Source: Sva-07 sp963774765 (GTDB lineage Bacteria; Actinomycetota; Acidimicrobiia; Acidimicrobiales; Ilumatobacteraceae). Taken from it: 64,000 nucleotides of DNA. The position numbers and the translations under genes are program-made. Below the pieces are notes generated by a model. It worked only from the letters and a program-made list of their open reading frames with translations. It searched no databases and was not told where the DNA came from. Positions 18,668-27,412 of this stretch are shown here, piece after piece (position 1 is the first letter of the stretch; each line of letters starts with the position of its first letter). The stretch is taken from the NCBI GenBank assembly GCA_963774765.1, contig CAVZGP010000024.1, positions 1 through 64,000 of the forward strand, written 5' to 3'.

Positions 18668-19347
18668 GATGCGTGTTCGTGCGGTTCGAGGTCGAGGATC
18701 CAGATGTGACCGCTCGCGGCGAGGCCCCAGGTCACGGTGTTCGCTCCTGCGAACGCGGTGGCGATCTGTCGGACGAGTTTGCGGAACTCTCGGCGATTGC
18801 AGCGACCCGACGGCACGTCGGAGCGACGGATCGAGGCGGGCCGGTCGGGGCCGACGTCGAAACGGCCTGTCTCGATCGGGGAGACATCGTGCTGGACGAT
18901 CAGGGCGGTCGGCTGTCCTGCCAGGCTCGCGGTGGCAGAGAACCGGCGGGCGGTGTGGAGCAGTTCGGATCGCGTCGTGATACCTCCGAACGAAGCGATC
19001 GGCGCGGGATGGCGATCGTCGTCGATCGGCGACATGCTCACGATCAGCGGTCGCCGGCCCGCTGCGCCGAGGCTCAGGAACAGTTCGTCGAGCACGTCGT
19101 TGGTCGTACCGTGCGGTGCGGTGTCGTGTTCGTCGTCGATCGGCCCGGTCGCCGCCGAGGTCAGCACCGCTCCGTCTGGCACGGGAAGTCCGAGTCGTGC
19201 GGCCCGCGCCAGGCGGCTGGCCCGAGCGCCGATCAGTCCGGGATGGGCGTCGATCACGTCGCCCACTTGCACGACCAGCCGGGGCAGTCCGCCCGGGCTG
19301 GCCGTCGAGGCGATGGGGGTGGGGCGACTGGTCACCTTCGGAACCAT
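18664..19347 (-). CDS. PEP-synthase/pyruvate phosphate dikinase N-domain-like short protein
   Basis: 227 residues. The segment LIGARASRLARAARLGLPVPDGAVLTSAA mimics the N-terminus of PEP synthases (GGKAxxLAxLxxxGLPVPxGF). The C-terminus WGLAASGHIWILDLEPHEHA mimics the end of their ATP-grasp domain. The central ATP-grasp core is far shorter than the roughly 340 residues usual, so ordinary dikinase activity is unlikely. It heads the operon with the STAS-like and PAP2 genes. Three 11-bp-spaced boxes lie 12-38 nt upstream of its start, implying a nearly leaderless transcript. Confidence 0.5.
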   Translation of the reverse strand: MVPKVTSRPTPIASTASPGGLPRLVVQVGDVIDAHPGLIGARASRLARAARLGLPVPDGAVLTSAATGPIDDEHDTAPHGTTNDVLDELFLSLGAAGRRPLIVSMSPIDDDRHPAPIASFGGITTRSELLHTARRFSATASLAGQPTALIVQHDVSPIETGRFDVGPDRPASIRRSDVPSGRCNRREFRKLVRQIATAFAGANTVTWGLAASGHIWILDLEPHEHAS

Positions 19348-19358
19348 AGAAACCGAAG

Positions 19359-19385
19359 CTCAGAGATTGCTCAGGATGTCCTCGG
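19359..19385 (-). promoter_or_regulatory. 11-bp direct-repeat box array upstream of the PEP-synthase-like operon
   Basis: CTCAG at 19359-19363, CTCAG at 19370-19374 and CTCGG at 19381-19385 are spaced exactly 11 bp. In the direction of the operon they read CTGAG-type boxes. The same geometry occurs at nine other intergenic sites up to 36547. Confidence 0.6.
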
Positions 19386-20814
19386 GCCTGCTGAAGAATC
19401 GGAACGTGGCGCCTCGGTCGTTTCGCTGTGCACCGACGCGGCTCGGGGGAGTCGGACCGTGAAACGGGCGCCCGCACCGGGTTCAGTGACCAACTCGATG
19501 GTGCCGCCGTGCGCTTCGACGAGCGAGGCGACGATGGCCAGGCCGAGGCCAGAGCTGCTGCGTGTCGATCGCCTCGATTCGTCGGCGCGGAAGAAGCGAT
19601 CGAAGACGTGCGCGGCGACCTCGGCGGACATCCCGGGGCCGTCGTCGGCGACGGTGAGTATGGCGTCGCTGCCGGTGGCGTCGAGTGTGACTCTCACGAT
19701 GCTTCCCGGGGCGTGCAGATCGGCGTTGACCAGCAGATTGACGATGATCTGACGGAGTGCATCGGCATCGCCGATCACCTCGACGTGACCCTGGGGGACG
19801 GTGCAGTCGATGCGTTGCTCGGGGTGGGCCACGCGGTGGTCGCTGATGGCGTCGTCGACGACAGCGACGAGGTCGACCTCGCCTGAACTCGATGCCTCGG
19901 CCCTGGTCGAGCCGGGCGAGGGTGAGCAGTTCGTCGACGAGTCGCGCCATGCGGTTGGCCTCGCTGTTGATCCTCGTCATCTGTTTGGTGACGGCGAGAT
20001 CGTCGGTGGCCGCGCCTGAGAGGTACAGCTCGGAGTACCCGCTGATCGTCGTGAGTGGTGTTCGAAGTTCGTGTGAGGCGTCGGCCGCGAAGCGTTTGAG
20101 GCGTAGCTCGGCGGCCGACTGGGCGTCGAACGACTCCTGGATCCGATCCATCATCGTGTTCAGCGAGTCTGCCAGACGTCCGATCTCCGGGTCGCCGGTG
20201 GATGGAGCGGCCCGACGATCGAGGTCGCCGGCAGCGATGGCCTGGGCGGTCTCGACCATGTCGTCGTAGGGCTTGAGACTTGCCCGCAAGATCAGCCAGA
20301 ACACGACGCCGAGCACGCCGACCACGCCGAACAGGGTGAGCAGCAACACCTGGGACAACGCCGTCAGGGTGGAGCGGACGTCGTCGAGCGGCTGCGAGAG
20401 CGCGACGAAGCGGCCGTCGTCGAGCCGACCGACCACGACGCGGTAGTCGGGCCCCCCGTCGGTGCCGCTGACGGTGAAGTGTTCCCCGTCACGATCGATG
20501 ACGCGGCCCGGTGGAAGATCCGGTGCAGGCGTCGGGTCGGCCGTGAGACCAGCCGGTTGGAAGAAGTCGAGGTCGCCGGTCGGGGTGACGATCTTGAGTG
20601 CCTTCTCATTGCTCGCCACTTCGAAGTCGCCGAACTCGTCGAGCGACTCGAACTGGTTGAAGAACAACAGGTTGAGTTCGAGCCCGGCATCGAGGTCCTG
20701 ATCGACGGCGTCGATCAACTGGTCGCGAACGACGAGGACCGTCAGCACCGAACCGAGCAGGTACACCGCGATCAGCGCACCGAAGATGGCGCCGAACAGC
20801 CGTCGTCGGGTCAT
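19371..20814 (-). CDS. Two-component sensor histidine kinase (HAMP, HisKA, HATPase_c), frameshifted
   Basis: Start ATG 20814. A membrane segment at about 8-30, an extracellular sensor of roughly 130 residues and a second membrane segment (LLLTLFGVVGVLGVVFWLIL) are followed by HAMP, then the H-box FAADASHELRTPLTTISGY. The frame is lost near 19880 in LDQGRG. It resumes with the N-box region (IIVNLLVNADLHAPG), VADDGPGMS and SGLGLAIVASLVEAHGG. It follows its response regulator by 2 nt. The system probably senses an envelope signal. One extra base separates it from an intact gene. Confidence 0.85.
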
Positions 20815-20816
20815 GC

Positions 20817-21527
20817 TCAGTCGTCGCAGCGGATCGTGTAGCCGACGCCGCGGACCGTCTGGATCAGCTTCGGCTCGACGTGGTCGATCTTCTTGCGCAG
20901 GTAGCTGATGTAGGTCTCGACCGAGCTGGCGTCGCCGCCGAAGTCGTACTGCCACACGTGGTCGAGGATCTGCGATTTCGACAGCACCCGCTCGGCATTC
21001 AGCAGCAGATACCGCAGCAGCTTGTATTCCGTTGGTGACAGTTCGATCAGTTCGTCGCCGCGTCGCACGCGGTGGGCGTCTTCGTCCATCACCAGGTCGC
21101 GGTAGCTGTGCACCTGCGAGTCGGTCTGGCCGGCTCTGCCGCTGCGTCGCAGCACGGCATGGATCCGAGCGACGACCTCTTCGAGACTGAACGGCTTGGT
21201 GATGTAGTCGTCGCCGCCCTTGGTGAACCCGCTGAGCTTGTCCTCCTTGGTGTCCTTCGCGGTGAGGAAGATCACCGGCGTGAAGTCGCGGTCGGCGCGC
21301 ATCCGCCGGCACACCTCGAAGCCGTCGATGTCGGGCATCATCACGTCGAGCAGCACCAAGTCGGGGTTGAACGATCCGACCTTCGACAGCGCGTCGAAAC
21401 CGGCAGCTGCGGTCTCGACCTCGAAACCCTGGAACCGCAGCGACGTCGACAGCAGATCGACGATGTAGTCCTCGTCGTCGACGACGAGGATGCGATGAGA
21501 TGGCGTGGCACTCGATGCGTCGCTCAT
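20817..21527 (-). CDS. OmpR/PhoB-family response regulator
   Basis: 236 residues from ATG 21527; upstream codons were rejected because this start leaves room for the promoter boxes. The receiver domain has the acidic pair VVDDED, the phospho-Asp in LVLLDVMMPD near 60, Thr in FLTAKD and Lys in ITKPFS. The C-terminal winged helix (ELSPTEYKLLRYLLLN, SSVETYISYLRKKI, VRGVGYTIR) is complete. OmpR-family proteins bind tandem 7-bp boxes with 4-bp spacers, precisely the arrangement found upstream of this gene and at nine further sites. It is probably autoregulated. Confidence 0.93.
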   Translation of the reverse strand: MSDASSATPSHRILVVDDEDYIVDLLSTSLRFQGFEVETAAAGFDALSKVGSFNPDLVLLDVMMPDIDGFEVCRRMRADRDFTPVIFLTAKDTKEDKLSGFTKGGDDYITKPFSLEEVVARIHAVLRRSGRAGQTDSQVHSYRDLVMDEDAHRVRRGDELIELSPTEYKLLRYLLLNAERVLSKSQILDHVWQYDFGGDASSVETYISYLRKKIDHVEPKLIQTVRGVGYTIRCDD

Positions 21528-21552
21528 GGAGACTTCAGTACAACACAACGAC

Positions 21553-21581
21553 CTGAGAATGTCCTGAGAATGCACTGAGAA
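21553..21581 (-). promoter_or_regulatory. Three perfect CTGAGAA boxes at 11-bp spacing upstream of the response regulator
   Basis: CTGAGAA begins at 21553, 21564 and 21575 with 4-nt spacers (TGTC, TGCA). This is the clearest example in the window of the repeat family and lies 26 nt upstream of the response-regulator start codon. It defines the candidate recognition sequence. Confidence 0.75.
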
Positions 21582-21640
21582 CCCCATTCGACACACAAAT
21601 GGTTCACGACGCAAGCTTCCGAGCCGTTGTCGAGGACGTT

Positions 21641-21656
21641 CTGAGCCAACTCTGAG
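21641..21656 (+). promoter_or_regulatory. CTGAG box pair upstream of the MMPL exporter
   Basis: CTGAG at 21641 and 21652 are 11 bp apart, with a weaker TCGAG 11 bp earlier at 21630. They lie about 75 nt before the MMPL start and form a second array in the divergent promoter region, separate from the one next to the response-regulator gene. Confidence 0.6.
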
Positions 21657-21730
21657 GTGGCACGACTCGACTGGTGTCCACTCGGGGAACCGCCCCGGCG
21701 ACGAACCCCCCTGTCCGGAGGCATCACCTC

Positions 21731-23956
21731 ATGTCCACATTCCTGTATCGACTCGGCAAGTTCGCCGTGCGTCACCGCAAGGCGATGCTGTTCGGCTGGC
21801 TCGGCCTGTTCGTGCTCATCGCCGTCAGCTCCGTCGCTGCCAGCGGCGAGACCAGCGACGAGTTCAGCATCCCCGGTACTGAATCGCAGGATGCCTTCGA
21901 TCTCCTCGACGAGCGCTTCCCCGCCCAGTCGGGTACGTCGGCCCAGGTCGTGTTCGCCACCGAAGACGGTTCGGCGCTCGTCGACAGCAGCGATGGTGTC
22001 GAGGGCACGCTCGCCGCGATGTCCGGTCTCGAGGGTGTCATCTTCGTGTCCGACCCGTTCGCCGACGGCACGATCTCAGAAGGCGGCGACATCGGCTACG
22101 CCAACGTGCGGTACAGCCTCGAGACGACCGACGTCGGCATCGAGGGCGTCGAGACACTCGAGGAGACCGCATCGATCGCCGAACAGTCGGGCGTGCAGGT
22201 CGAGTTCGGCGGCGAAGTGATCTCCGGCAATCAAGAGGGCCATCCGCCATCGTCCGAGTTGATCGGCATGGGAGTCGCCGTGATCGTGCTGCTGTTCGCC
22301 TTCGGCTCGGTCATCGCGATGGGCCTCCCGCTCTTCACCGCGATCCTCGGCCTCGGCATCGGGCTCACCGGCATCACCCTGATGTCGGCGTTCTTCGACC
22401 TGTCGTCGACCGCTCCGACACTCGCCACGATGATCGGCCTCGCGGTCGGCATCGACTACGCGCTCTTCATCGTCACCCGACACCGTCAGAACCTCTCCGA
22501 GGGACTGAGTGTCGAGGAGTCCGCCGCTCGAGCAAACGCAACCGCCGGCTCGGCCGTCGTCTTCGCCGGCGGCACCGTGGTGATCGCCATTTCCGGCCTC
22601 GCCATCGTCGGCATCCCGTTCCTCACCGTCATGGGGCTCGCGACCGCTGCCACCGTGGCGATCGCCGTGATCGTCGCCGTCACCCTGCTGCCGGCGTTGC
22701 TCGGCACTCGTCGGGACGAACATCGACCGCTGGAAGGCACCGTTCACCAAGACCCGCACCAGCGAGGTCGACAAGGAGACCTTCGGTCACAAGTGGGCCG
22801 AGAAGGTTACCCAGCGTCCGGCACTGTCGTTGGCGGCAGGTCTGGCGGTGATGCTCATCCTGGCGATCCCGATGCTCAGCATGCGCCTCGGGATGACCGA
22901 CGCCGGATCGAAGGCCGAGGGCACCACCGAGCGTGAGGCCTACGACCTGCTCGCCGACGGCTTCGGCCCCGGCTTCAACGGTCCGTTGACCGTCGTGGTC
23001 GACGCCGCCGGGTCCGACGACCCTGAAGCGGTGGTGGTGCTCTACAGCGACGCCATCGTCGCCGACGACGGGGTGCTCTCCATCGGACCGGCATCGTTCA
23101 ACGAGGCCGGCGACACCGCCGTGCTGTCGGCCATCCCGACCACCGGGCCCGCCGATGCAGCCACCGACGACCTCGTGAATCACCTGCGAGACGACGTGTT
23201 CCCGGTGATCGAGCAGTCGACCTCGACGACCGCATCGCTCACCGGTACCACGGCGTCGAACATCGACATCTCCCACAAGTTGAGCAGCGCACTGCCGGTG
23301 TTCATGGTGGTGGTGCTCGGTCTGACCTTCCTGTTGCTGATGGTGGCGTTCCGCTCGATCCTGGTGCCGCTCAAGGCGTCGCTGGCGATCCTGTTGAGCA
23401 TCGTGTCCAGCTTCGGTGTGGTCGTCGCGGTCTTCCAGTGGGGTTGGATGAAGGACCTGATCGGCCTCGAGACCACCGTGCCGATCATCAGCTTCATGCC
23501 GATCATGCTCTTCGCGATCCTGTTCGGCCTGTCGATGGACTACGAGGTGTTCATCATGAGCCGGATCAAGGAGGACTACTCCAAGACCGGCCAGCCCAAG
23601 GAGAGCGTCGTGTCGGGCCTGACCTCGTCGGCCCGGGTGATCACAGCGGCAGCCATGATCATGATCAGCGTGTTCGCCGCCTTCGTACTCGGCGACGACC
23701 CGATCATCAAGATGTTCGGTGTCGGCCTCGCCGTGGCGGTGTTCCTCGACGCCACCGTGGTCCGCATGATCATCGTGCCCTCCGCGATGTCGCTGCTCGA
23801 CAAGGCCGCCTGGTGGTTGCCGAAGTGGCTCGATCGGATCATCCCGAACGTCGACATCGAAGGTGAGCAGCTCATGGAGCAGCTCGAAGCCGCCGAACGC
23901 GACGAGCTCGATGCGTGTCCGACGACGACAGCGACCGCGAGCCGGTGCTCGTCTGA
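21731..23956 (+). CDS. MMPL-family RND transporter, two frameshifts
   Basis: ATG 21731. The first half has an N-terminal membrane segment (FGWLGLFVLIAVSSVAAS), a periplasmic loop and TMs with the family motif LAVGIDYALFIVTRHR. An indel near 22710 shifts the frame. The second half repeats the plan with FGLSMDYEVFIMSRIKEDY. A final indel near 23915 restores the acidic end DDDSDREPVLV at TGA 23954-23956. MMPL proteins export lipids or drugs using the proton gradient; the GxDY motifs carry the proton-relay Asp. It is divergent from the two-component system and under the same box family. Confidence 0.85.
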
Positions 23957-24082
23957 TCTGCGACATCGCGCGCACGGTGAGGTCATGGCCCCGCAACCTG
24001 GTTTCGATTGACGGCGCGGTCACCGGTGCCAGGCCGCAGCTGCCAGTCGCTCGTACGACGGGACGTTTCGCAGCACCGTGGT

Positions 24083-24175
24083 CTATGACTTTCCCGACTT
24101 GTGCGCCACGACGAGCATGCTGGCGATGACGACGACCGTGACCGTAGCGACGACGATGACCACGAGGGCGGGCAT
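24083..24175 (-). CDS. Possible 30-residue single-span membrane peptide
   Basis: ATG 24175 opens MPALVVIVVATVTVVVIASM followed by LVVAHKSGKS and a stop at 24083-24085. It is one hydrophobic helix with a basic C-terminus. It lies alone in the 459-bp gap between the MMPL gene and the amphi-Trp gene. No convincing ribosome-binding site was seen, so it may be chance. Confidence 0.3.
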   Translation of the reverse strand: MPALVVIVVATVTVVVIASMLVVAHKSGKS

Positions 24176-24377
24176 GGCTCAAGACGCTTCCTGGTGCCCG
24201 GGCGGACTGCCGAGCTCGAAGCACCACCATGCCATGACAGGAGAACCTAGTGGCCGGTCGGCGCCGTGGCCGGTGCCGGCTCCGCGGTCTCCCGCGGTTG
24301 GAGCGGACGTCGAAGTGGCGGGGAATCGCGGCAGCGTCGCTCCGGAGGGCCCGTTCCGAGCGGGCTCCAAGTCGCCC

Positions 24378-24393
24378 CTCAGCAGATTCCCAG
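24378..24393 (+). promoter_or_regulatory. Box pair upstream of the amphi-Trp-like gene
   Basis: CTCAG at 24378 and CCCAG at 24389 are 11 bp apart, ending 23 nt before the ATG at 24416. A further CTCAG at 24403 is out of phase. A weaker member of the array family. Confidence 0.4.
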
Positions 24394-24415
24394 GTGAGGC
24401 GGCTCAGATGAACCC

Positions 24416-24640
24416 ATGCAACTGCTCGATGCCGTCGCCCACGGGCGACTCCGACGCGAAGCCGTGGCCGATTGGCTACGCGAGCTCGCGGACTCACTCG
24501 TCGACGACGGCGACCTGGTGTTCGACCACGACGGCCGCCGCTACGGCATCGCCATGCCCGATCAGATCGACCTCGACGTCGAATTCGACGTCGAAACAGT
24601 CGCCCAGCGCACCACGCTCGGCATCGAACTGCGCTGGTGA
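24416..24640 (+). CDS. Small amphi-Trp domain-like protein
   Basis: 74 residues. The sequence runs helix (WLRELADSLVDDGDL) then strands (VFDHDGRRYGIAMPDQIDLDVEF) and ends GIELRW. The closing aromatic IELRW and the DGRR...PDQ order resemble the short amphi-Trp domain found in bacterial small proteins, of unknown biochemical role. It lies downstream of a box pair in the region governed by the two-component system. Codon use matches neighbours. Confidence 0.55.
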   Translation: MQLLDAVAHGRLRREAVADWLRELADSLVDDGDLVFDHDGRRYGIAMPDQIDLDVEFDVETVAQRTTLGIELRW

Positions 24641-24669
24641 ACGTGGCCGCACTCGTCTCGGGGCGATCT

Positions 24670-24696
24670 CCCACGTACTCCCCAGGTGTTCTTGAG
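24670..24696 (+). promoter_or_regulatory. Box array upstream of a small membrane peptide gene
   Basis: CCCAC at 24670, CCCAG at 24681 and TTGAG at 24692 stand at 11-bp intervals, 54-80 nt upstream of the ATG at 24750. They are degenerate versions of the CTGAG/CTCAG box. Confidence 0.45.
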
Positions 24697-24749
24697 TCCG
24701 CCGGATTCCAATGGAACTCCAACACCAAACCCCAACGACAGGAGTCGAC

Positions 24750-24851
24750 ATGAACATGAAGAAGGTTCTCGGAGCACTTGCGATCGTCGGTGTGGCAGCC
24801 CTCGCCGTCAAGGCCGTCCGCGACACATCACGCGTGGCGGATCTCCCCTGA
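24750..24851 (+). CDS. 33-residue small membrane peptide
   Basis: ATG 24750 is preceded by ACAGGAG at good spacing. The peptide begins MNMKKVLGALAIVGVAALAV and ends in a charged KAVRDTSRVADLP tail. It is a single hydrophobic segment after two lysines, as in small inner-membrane stress peptides or a short secretion signal. It lies behind a box array and just before a palindromic repeat element. Function unknown. Confidence 0.55.
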   Translation: MNMKKVLGALAIVGVAALAVKAVRDTSRVADLP

Positions 24852-24870
24852 TCGGACGCGCTCGATGATC

Positions 24871-24922
24871 CCGAGCGATGAGTTTCCGCGCGGACAGGTC
24901 GCGTGGAAACTCATCGCTTCGG
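24871..24922. repeat. Palindromic repeat element, copy 1 (52 nt)
   Basis: GCGATGAGTTTCC and GGAAACTCATCGC form a 13-bp stem, extended by CGCG/CGCG pairs, around a conserved centre GGACAGGT. The same element, with the same centre GCGCGGACAGGTCGCG, recurs at 29878-29930. It is a REP-like or miniature mobile palindrome. Here it abuts a truncated membrane-protein gene. Confidence 0.75.
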
Positions 24923-24926
24923 TGAC

Positions 24927-25329
24927 ATGGTCGTCGCCGTCGGTCTCGGGGTGTTCGTGTCGATCTGCTCCTGGCGGCGATGCTGCGCGGGCCGGTGACA
25001 TCGAGTCTCGACGACTGGCACATCCGGTACGGAACCGGCATCACCGCCGCCGTGCCGATCGTCGGCGCGTACATCGTCGCCACATGCGGTTCGTTCGTGT
25101 TCTCGGCGAACAAGGTGCTGCAACGCTTCGGTGTCGTCAACCTGTCGCCATCGTCGCCATCGTCGCCATCGCCATCGTCGTCATCGAGGGTTTCGCTTCC
25201 GTGTGGTGCATGTGGGCGGCGCTGGCCAGTGGAGCCTTTGCGTTCTGGTTGCGCCGCGATCGCGTCGCCAGCCGACGCAGCAGCAATCACCTGGTGCTTT
25301 CCGGTCGCAACGGGCAGCCGCTCGTCTGA
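24927..25329 (+). pseudogene. C-terminal remnant of a multi-span membrane protein (possibly DUF6629-like)
   Basis: Fragments in successive frames read MVVAVGLGVFVSI, then MLRGPVTSSLDDWHIRYGTG with VGAYIVATCGSFVFSANKVLQRFG, then VAIVAIAIVVIEGFASVWCM and AALASGAFAFWLRRD. The order of TMs ending in FASVWCMWAALASGAFAFWLR recalls the C-terminal half of DUF6629-type membrane proteins; that match is from memory and uncertain. Two frame changes occur, near 24965 and 25140, the second in a TCGCCA-repeat tract. The N-terminal half is missing and the palindromic element starts 56 nt upstream. Confidence 0.45.
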
Positions 25330-25374
25330 CCGGTTTGCAGCAGACTGTCCGAGTCCCGATCCAAGGAGTCCCCC

Positions 25375-25821
25375 ATGCCCGAGTTCCCCGACTACGACGC
25401 CTCGATCGCGCAGGCCGCTGCCGGCTACCGAGACCAGACAGGGATCGGAGCGTTTCTCGGCATCGTCACCGACGACGTCGGCCCCGGCACGATGCGCTGC
25501 TCGGTGACGGTCCGTGACGATCTGCTCAACCCGTTCGGCGCAATGCACGGCGGGGTCGTCTCGGCGTTGTGCGACCACATGCTCGGGGCGGTGTGCTTCC
25601 CCGTGATTCCCCGGGGGACGTGGAGCGCCACGCAGGAGTTCAAGCTCAATCTGCTCGCTCCGGTTCGCGACGGTGTGGTCAGCGCTGACGCACGGATCAT
25701 GTCGGTGTCGAAGCGGGTCGTCGTCGTTCGCATCGACGTCACCAACCAACGCGCCGACGACACCGAGCGACTGGTGGCGCTCGCCCAGGGCACCGTGTCG
25801 CTGCAGGCTCCTCGCACCTGA
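25375..25821 (+). CDS. PaaI-family hotdog-fold acyl-CoA thioesterase
   Basis: 148 residues. The hotdog active segment NPFGAMHGGVVSALCDHMLG is at about 56-75: the asparagine and the HGG are the PaaI signature, with an Asp at the general-base position. Strands VVSADARIMSVSKRVVVVRIDV complete the fold. It would hydrolyse an aryl- or acyl-CoA thioester. It stands alone, preceded by the membrane-protein remnant. Confidence 0.85.
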   Translation: MPEFPDYDASIAQAAAGYRDQTGIGAFLGIVTDDVGPGTMRCSVTVRDDLLNPFGAMHGGVVSALCDHMLGAVCFPVIPRGTWSATQEFKLNLLAPVRDGVVSADARIMSVSKRVVVVRIDVTNQRADDTERLVALAQGTVSLQAPRT

Positions 25822-25913
25822 GCGTCGCTGCGTCTCAGCGACGCGAACTCTTCCAACCGCCGATATTTGTTGCGCGCGCGAACTCTGTTACACCCCCTGA
25901 TCATGATGGAGCC

Positions 25914-27337
25914 ATGTCCGGTTCCGGTGCCAGCGTTGTGGAGGCGGGGGGCGGTATCGCCTACCTCGATGCGTGGCGGGCTGCGGTGCGACCGTTTCCG
26001 GGGTCGGTGCCCCCGTTGGCCGGCTTTGCTCCAGCCGACGTGGACGAGGCGAACGATGACAGCACCGACGTGGATGCCTCGATCGCCGGCGCCGTGCACG
26101 CCACCGAGGCGCTTGTGTCGATCGATTGCTCGATGCTCGATCCTCAGGCGCTTGCACGGCTGGTCGAAGGTGTCGAGCAGACGCGACGGATGGTCGACGC
26201 CGCCGCCACCCAGGTCGCCTGTGCCATCGACGCCCGTCACCCGTTCCGGCCGCAGGGCTACCTGAACGCCAAGACGTTCTTGCAGCAACGTGCCCAGCTG
26301 TCGGGACCCGAGGCGTACCGCCGCATCCAGACCGCCCACATGCGTGACCGCTTGGTTGAATGGGCTGCTGCGGCTCGTTTCGGGTCGGTTGGCGTGGCGC
26401 AGAGCGAGGCCATGGCGCGTGTTGCTGCGAACCCCCGGATCGAGCCCGAAGTGCTGGCACGCGATGCCGGGATGCTGCTCGACGAAGCGATGGCGTTGCC
26501 GTTCGAGGAATTCGACCGGAACCTGCGCACGTGGGAAGCACTCGCCGACCCCGCCGGTGATGACGCGAAGAACGACCGGGCCAAGGCCCGACGCCACGTC
26601 GAGCTGATCCCTCGGCCCGAAGGAGGCTGGAACCTCACAGGGTTCCTGCCGGAGCTCGACGGGGTCGAGTTCGCGGAGATCTTCGCCTGGTTCTGCGAGG
26701 CCGAGTGGCGCGTCGATTGGGCCGAAGCCCGCTGTCGTCTCGGCGACAGAGCGACCCTGTCGGACCTCGTGCGCACCGAGGCGCAACGTCGAGCCGATGC
26801 GATGCTGGCGATGGCTCCGCGTCGGTGAGCCGCGACCCAAATGTCGCCCGGCCGTCAACCAGTGCGGTCACTGTCGACATCCTGCTCGATCACGACTCGA
26901 TGGTCGCTCGCGCCTCGGGCGAGACCCCCGACCCGCGACGCTTCCGCAACGTGGTGTGTCGCACCCGGTCGGGACGCCGCCTCCATCCCGACGACGCGAT
27001 CAACGCTGCGATCGTCGGCCACATCCGCCGAGTCGTCTACGACGGCTCGGGCACCGTCATCGAACTCGGTCGTCGCTCACGGCTGTTTCGAGGTTCCAGC
27101 CGCGAGGCGGTGATGCTGCTGCTCACCACCTGCGTCTGGATCGGCTGCGACCGACCCGTTGCATGGTGCGATGCCGACCATTCGCTCGGCTGGAAAGCCC
27201 ACGGAGCCACCGTCCCCCGCAACGGCCAACCACTCTGCACCTGCCATCAGAACCTCAAGGAAGCCGGTTACCGGGTGTTCCGCGACGACCACGGCCACTG
27301 GCACATCATCGACCCCCACGGCAACAACATCGAGTGA
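25914..27337 (+). CDS. DUF222 / HNH endonuclease (13E12-repeat type), one frameshift
   Basis: The first 304 residues form the DUF222 helical region (SMLDPQALARLVEGVEQTRRM, AYRRIQTAHMRDRLVEWAAA). After an indel near 26825 the HNH half continues: TCVWIGCDRPVAWCDADH, then the spacing to NGQPLCTCHQNLKEAGYRVF supplies the Cys, Asp-His and Asn positions of the zinc/betabeta-alpha-metal fold. This family is abundant and often multi-copy in actinobacteria, sometimes acting like a mobile gene. Its true substrate is unknown. The HNH motif survives the frameshift, so the break is recent or a sequence error. Confidence 0.8.
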
Positions 27338-27374
27338 CGCACCGCTGCCCACCGCCGTCGACTCGAAGCAAACG

Positions 27375-27390
27375 CTGAGCAAATCCTCAG
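27375..27390 (+). promoter_or_regulatory. CTGAG/CTCAG box pair upstream of a membrane-anchored protein gene
   Basis: CTGAG at 27375-27379 and CTCAG at 27386-27390 are 11 bp apart, ending 22 nt before ATG 27413. The pair also forms an inverted CTGAG-N6-CTCAG palindrome, so a hairpin reading is possible. Confidence 0.5.
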
Positions 27391-27412
27391 CTTGATGTGC
27401 TTCGCTGAGTGC

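Noticed and set aside
22680..24728. 682-codon reverse-strand frame opposite the MMPL gene
   Set aside because: His/Arg/Gly-rich low-information translation antisense to clear transporter motifs; a GC-rich mirror frame.
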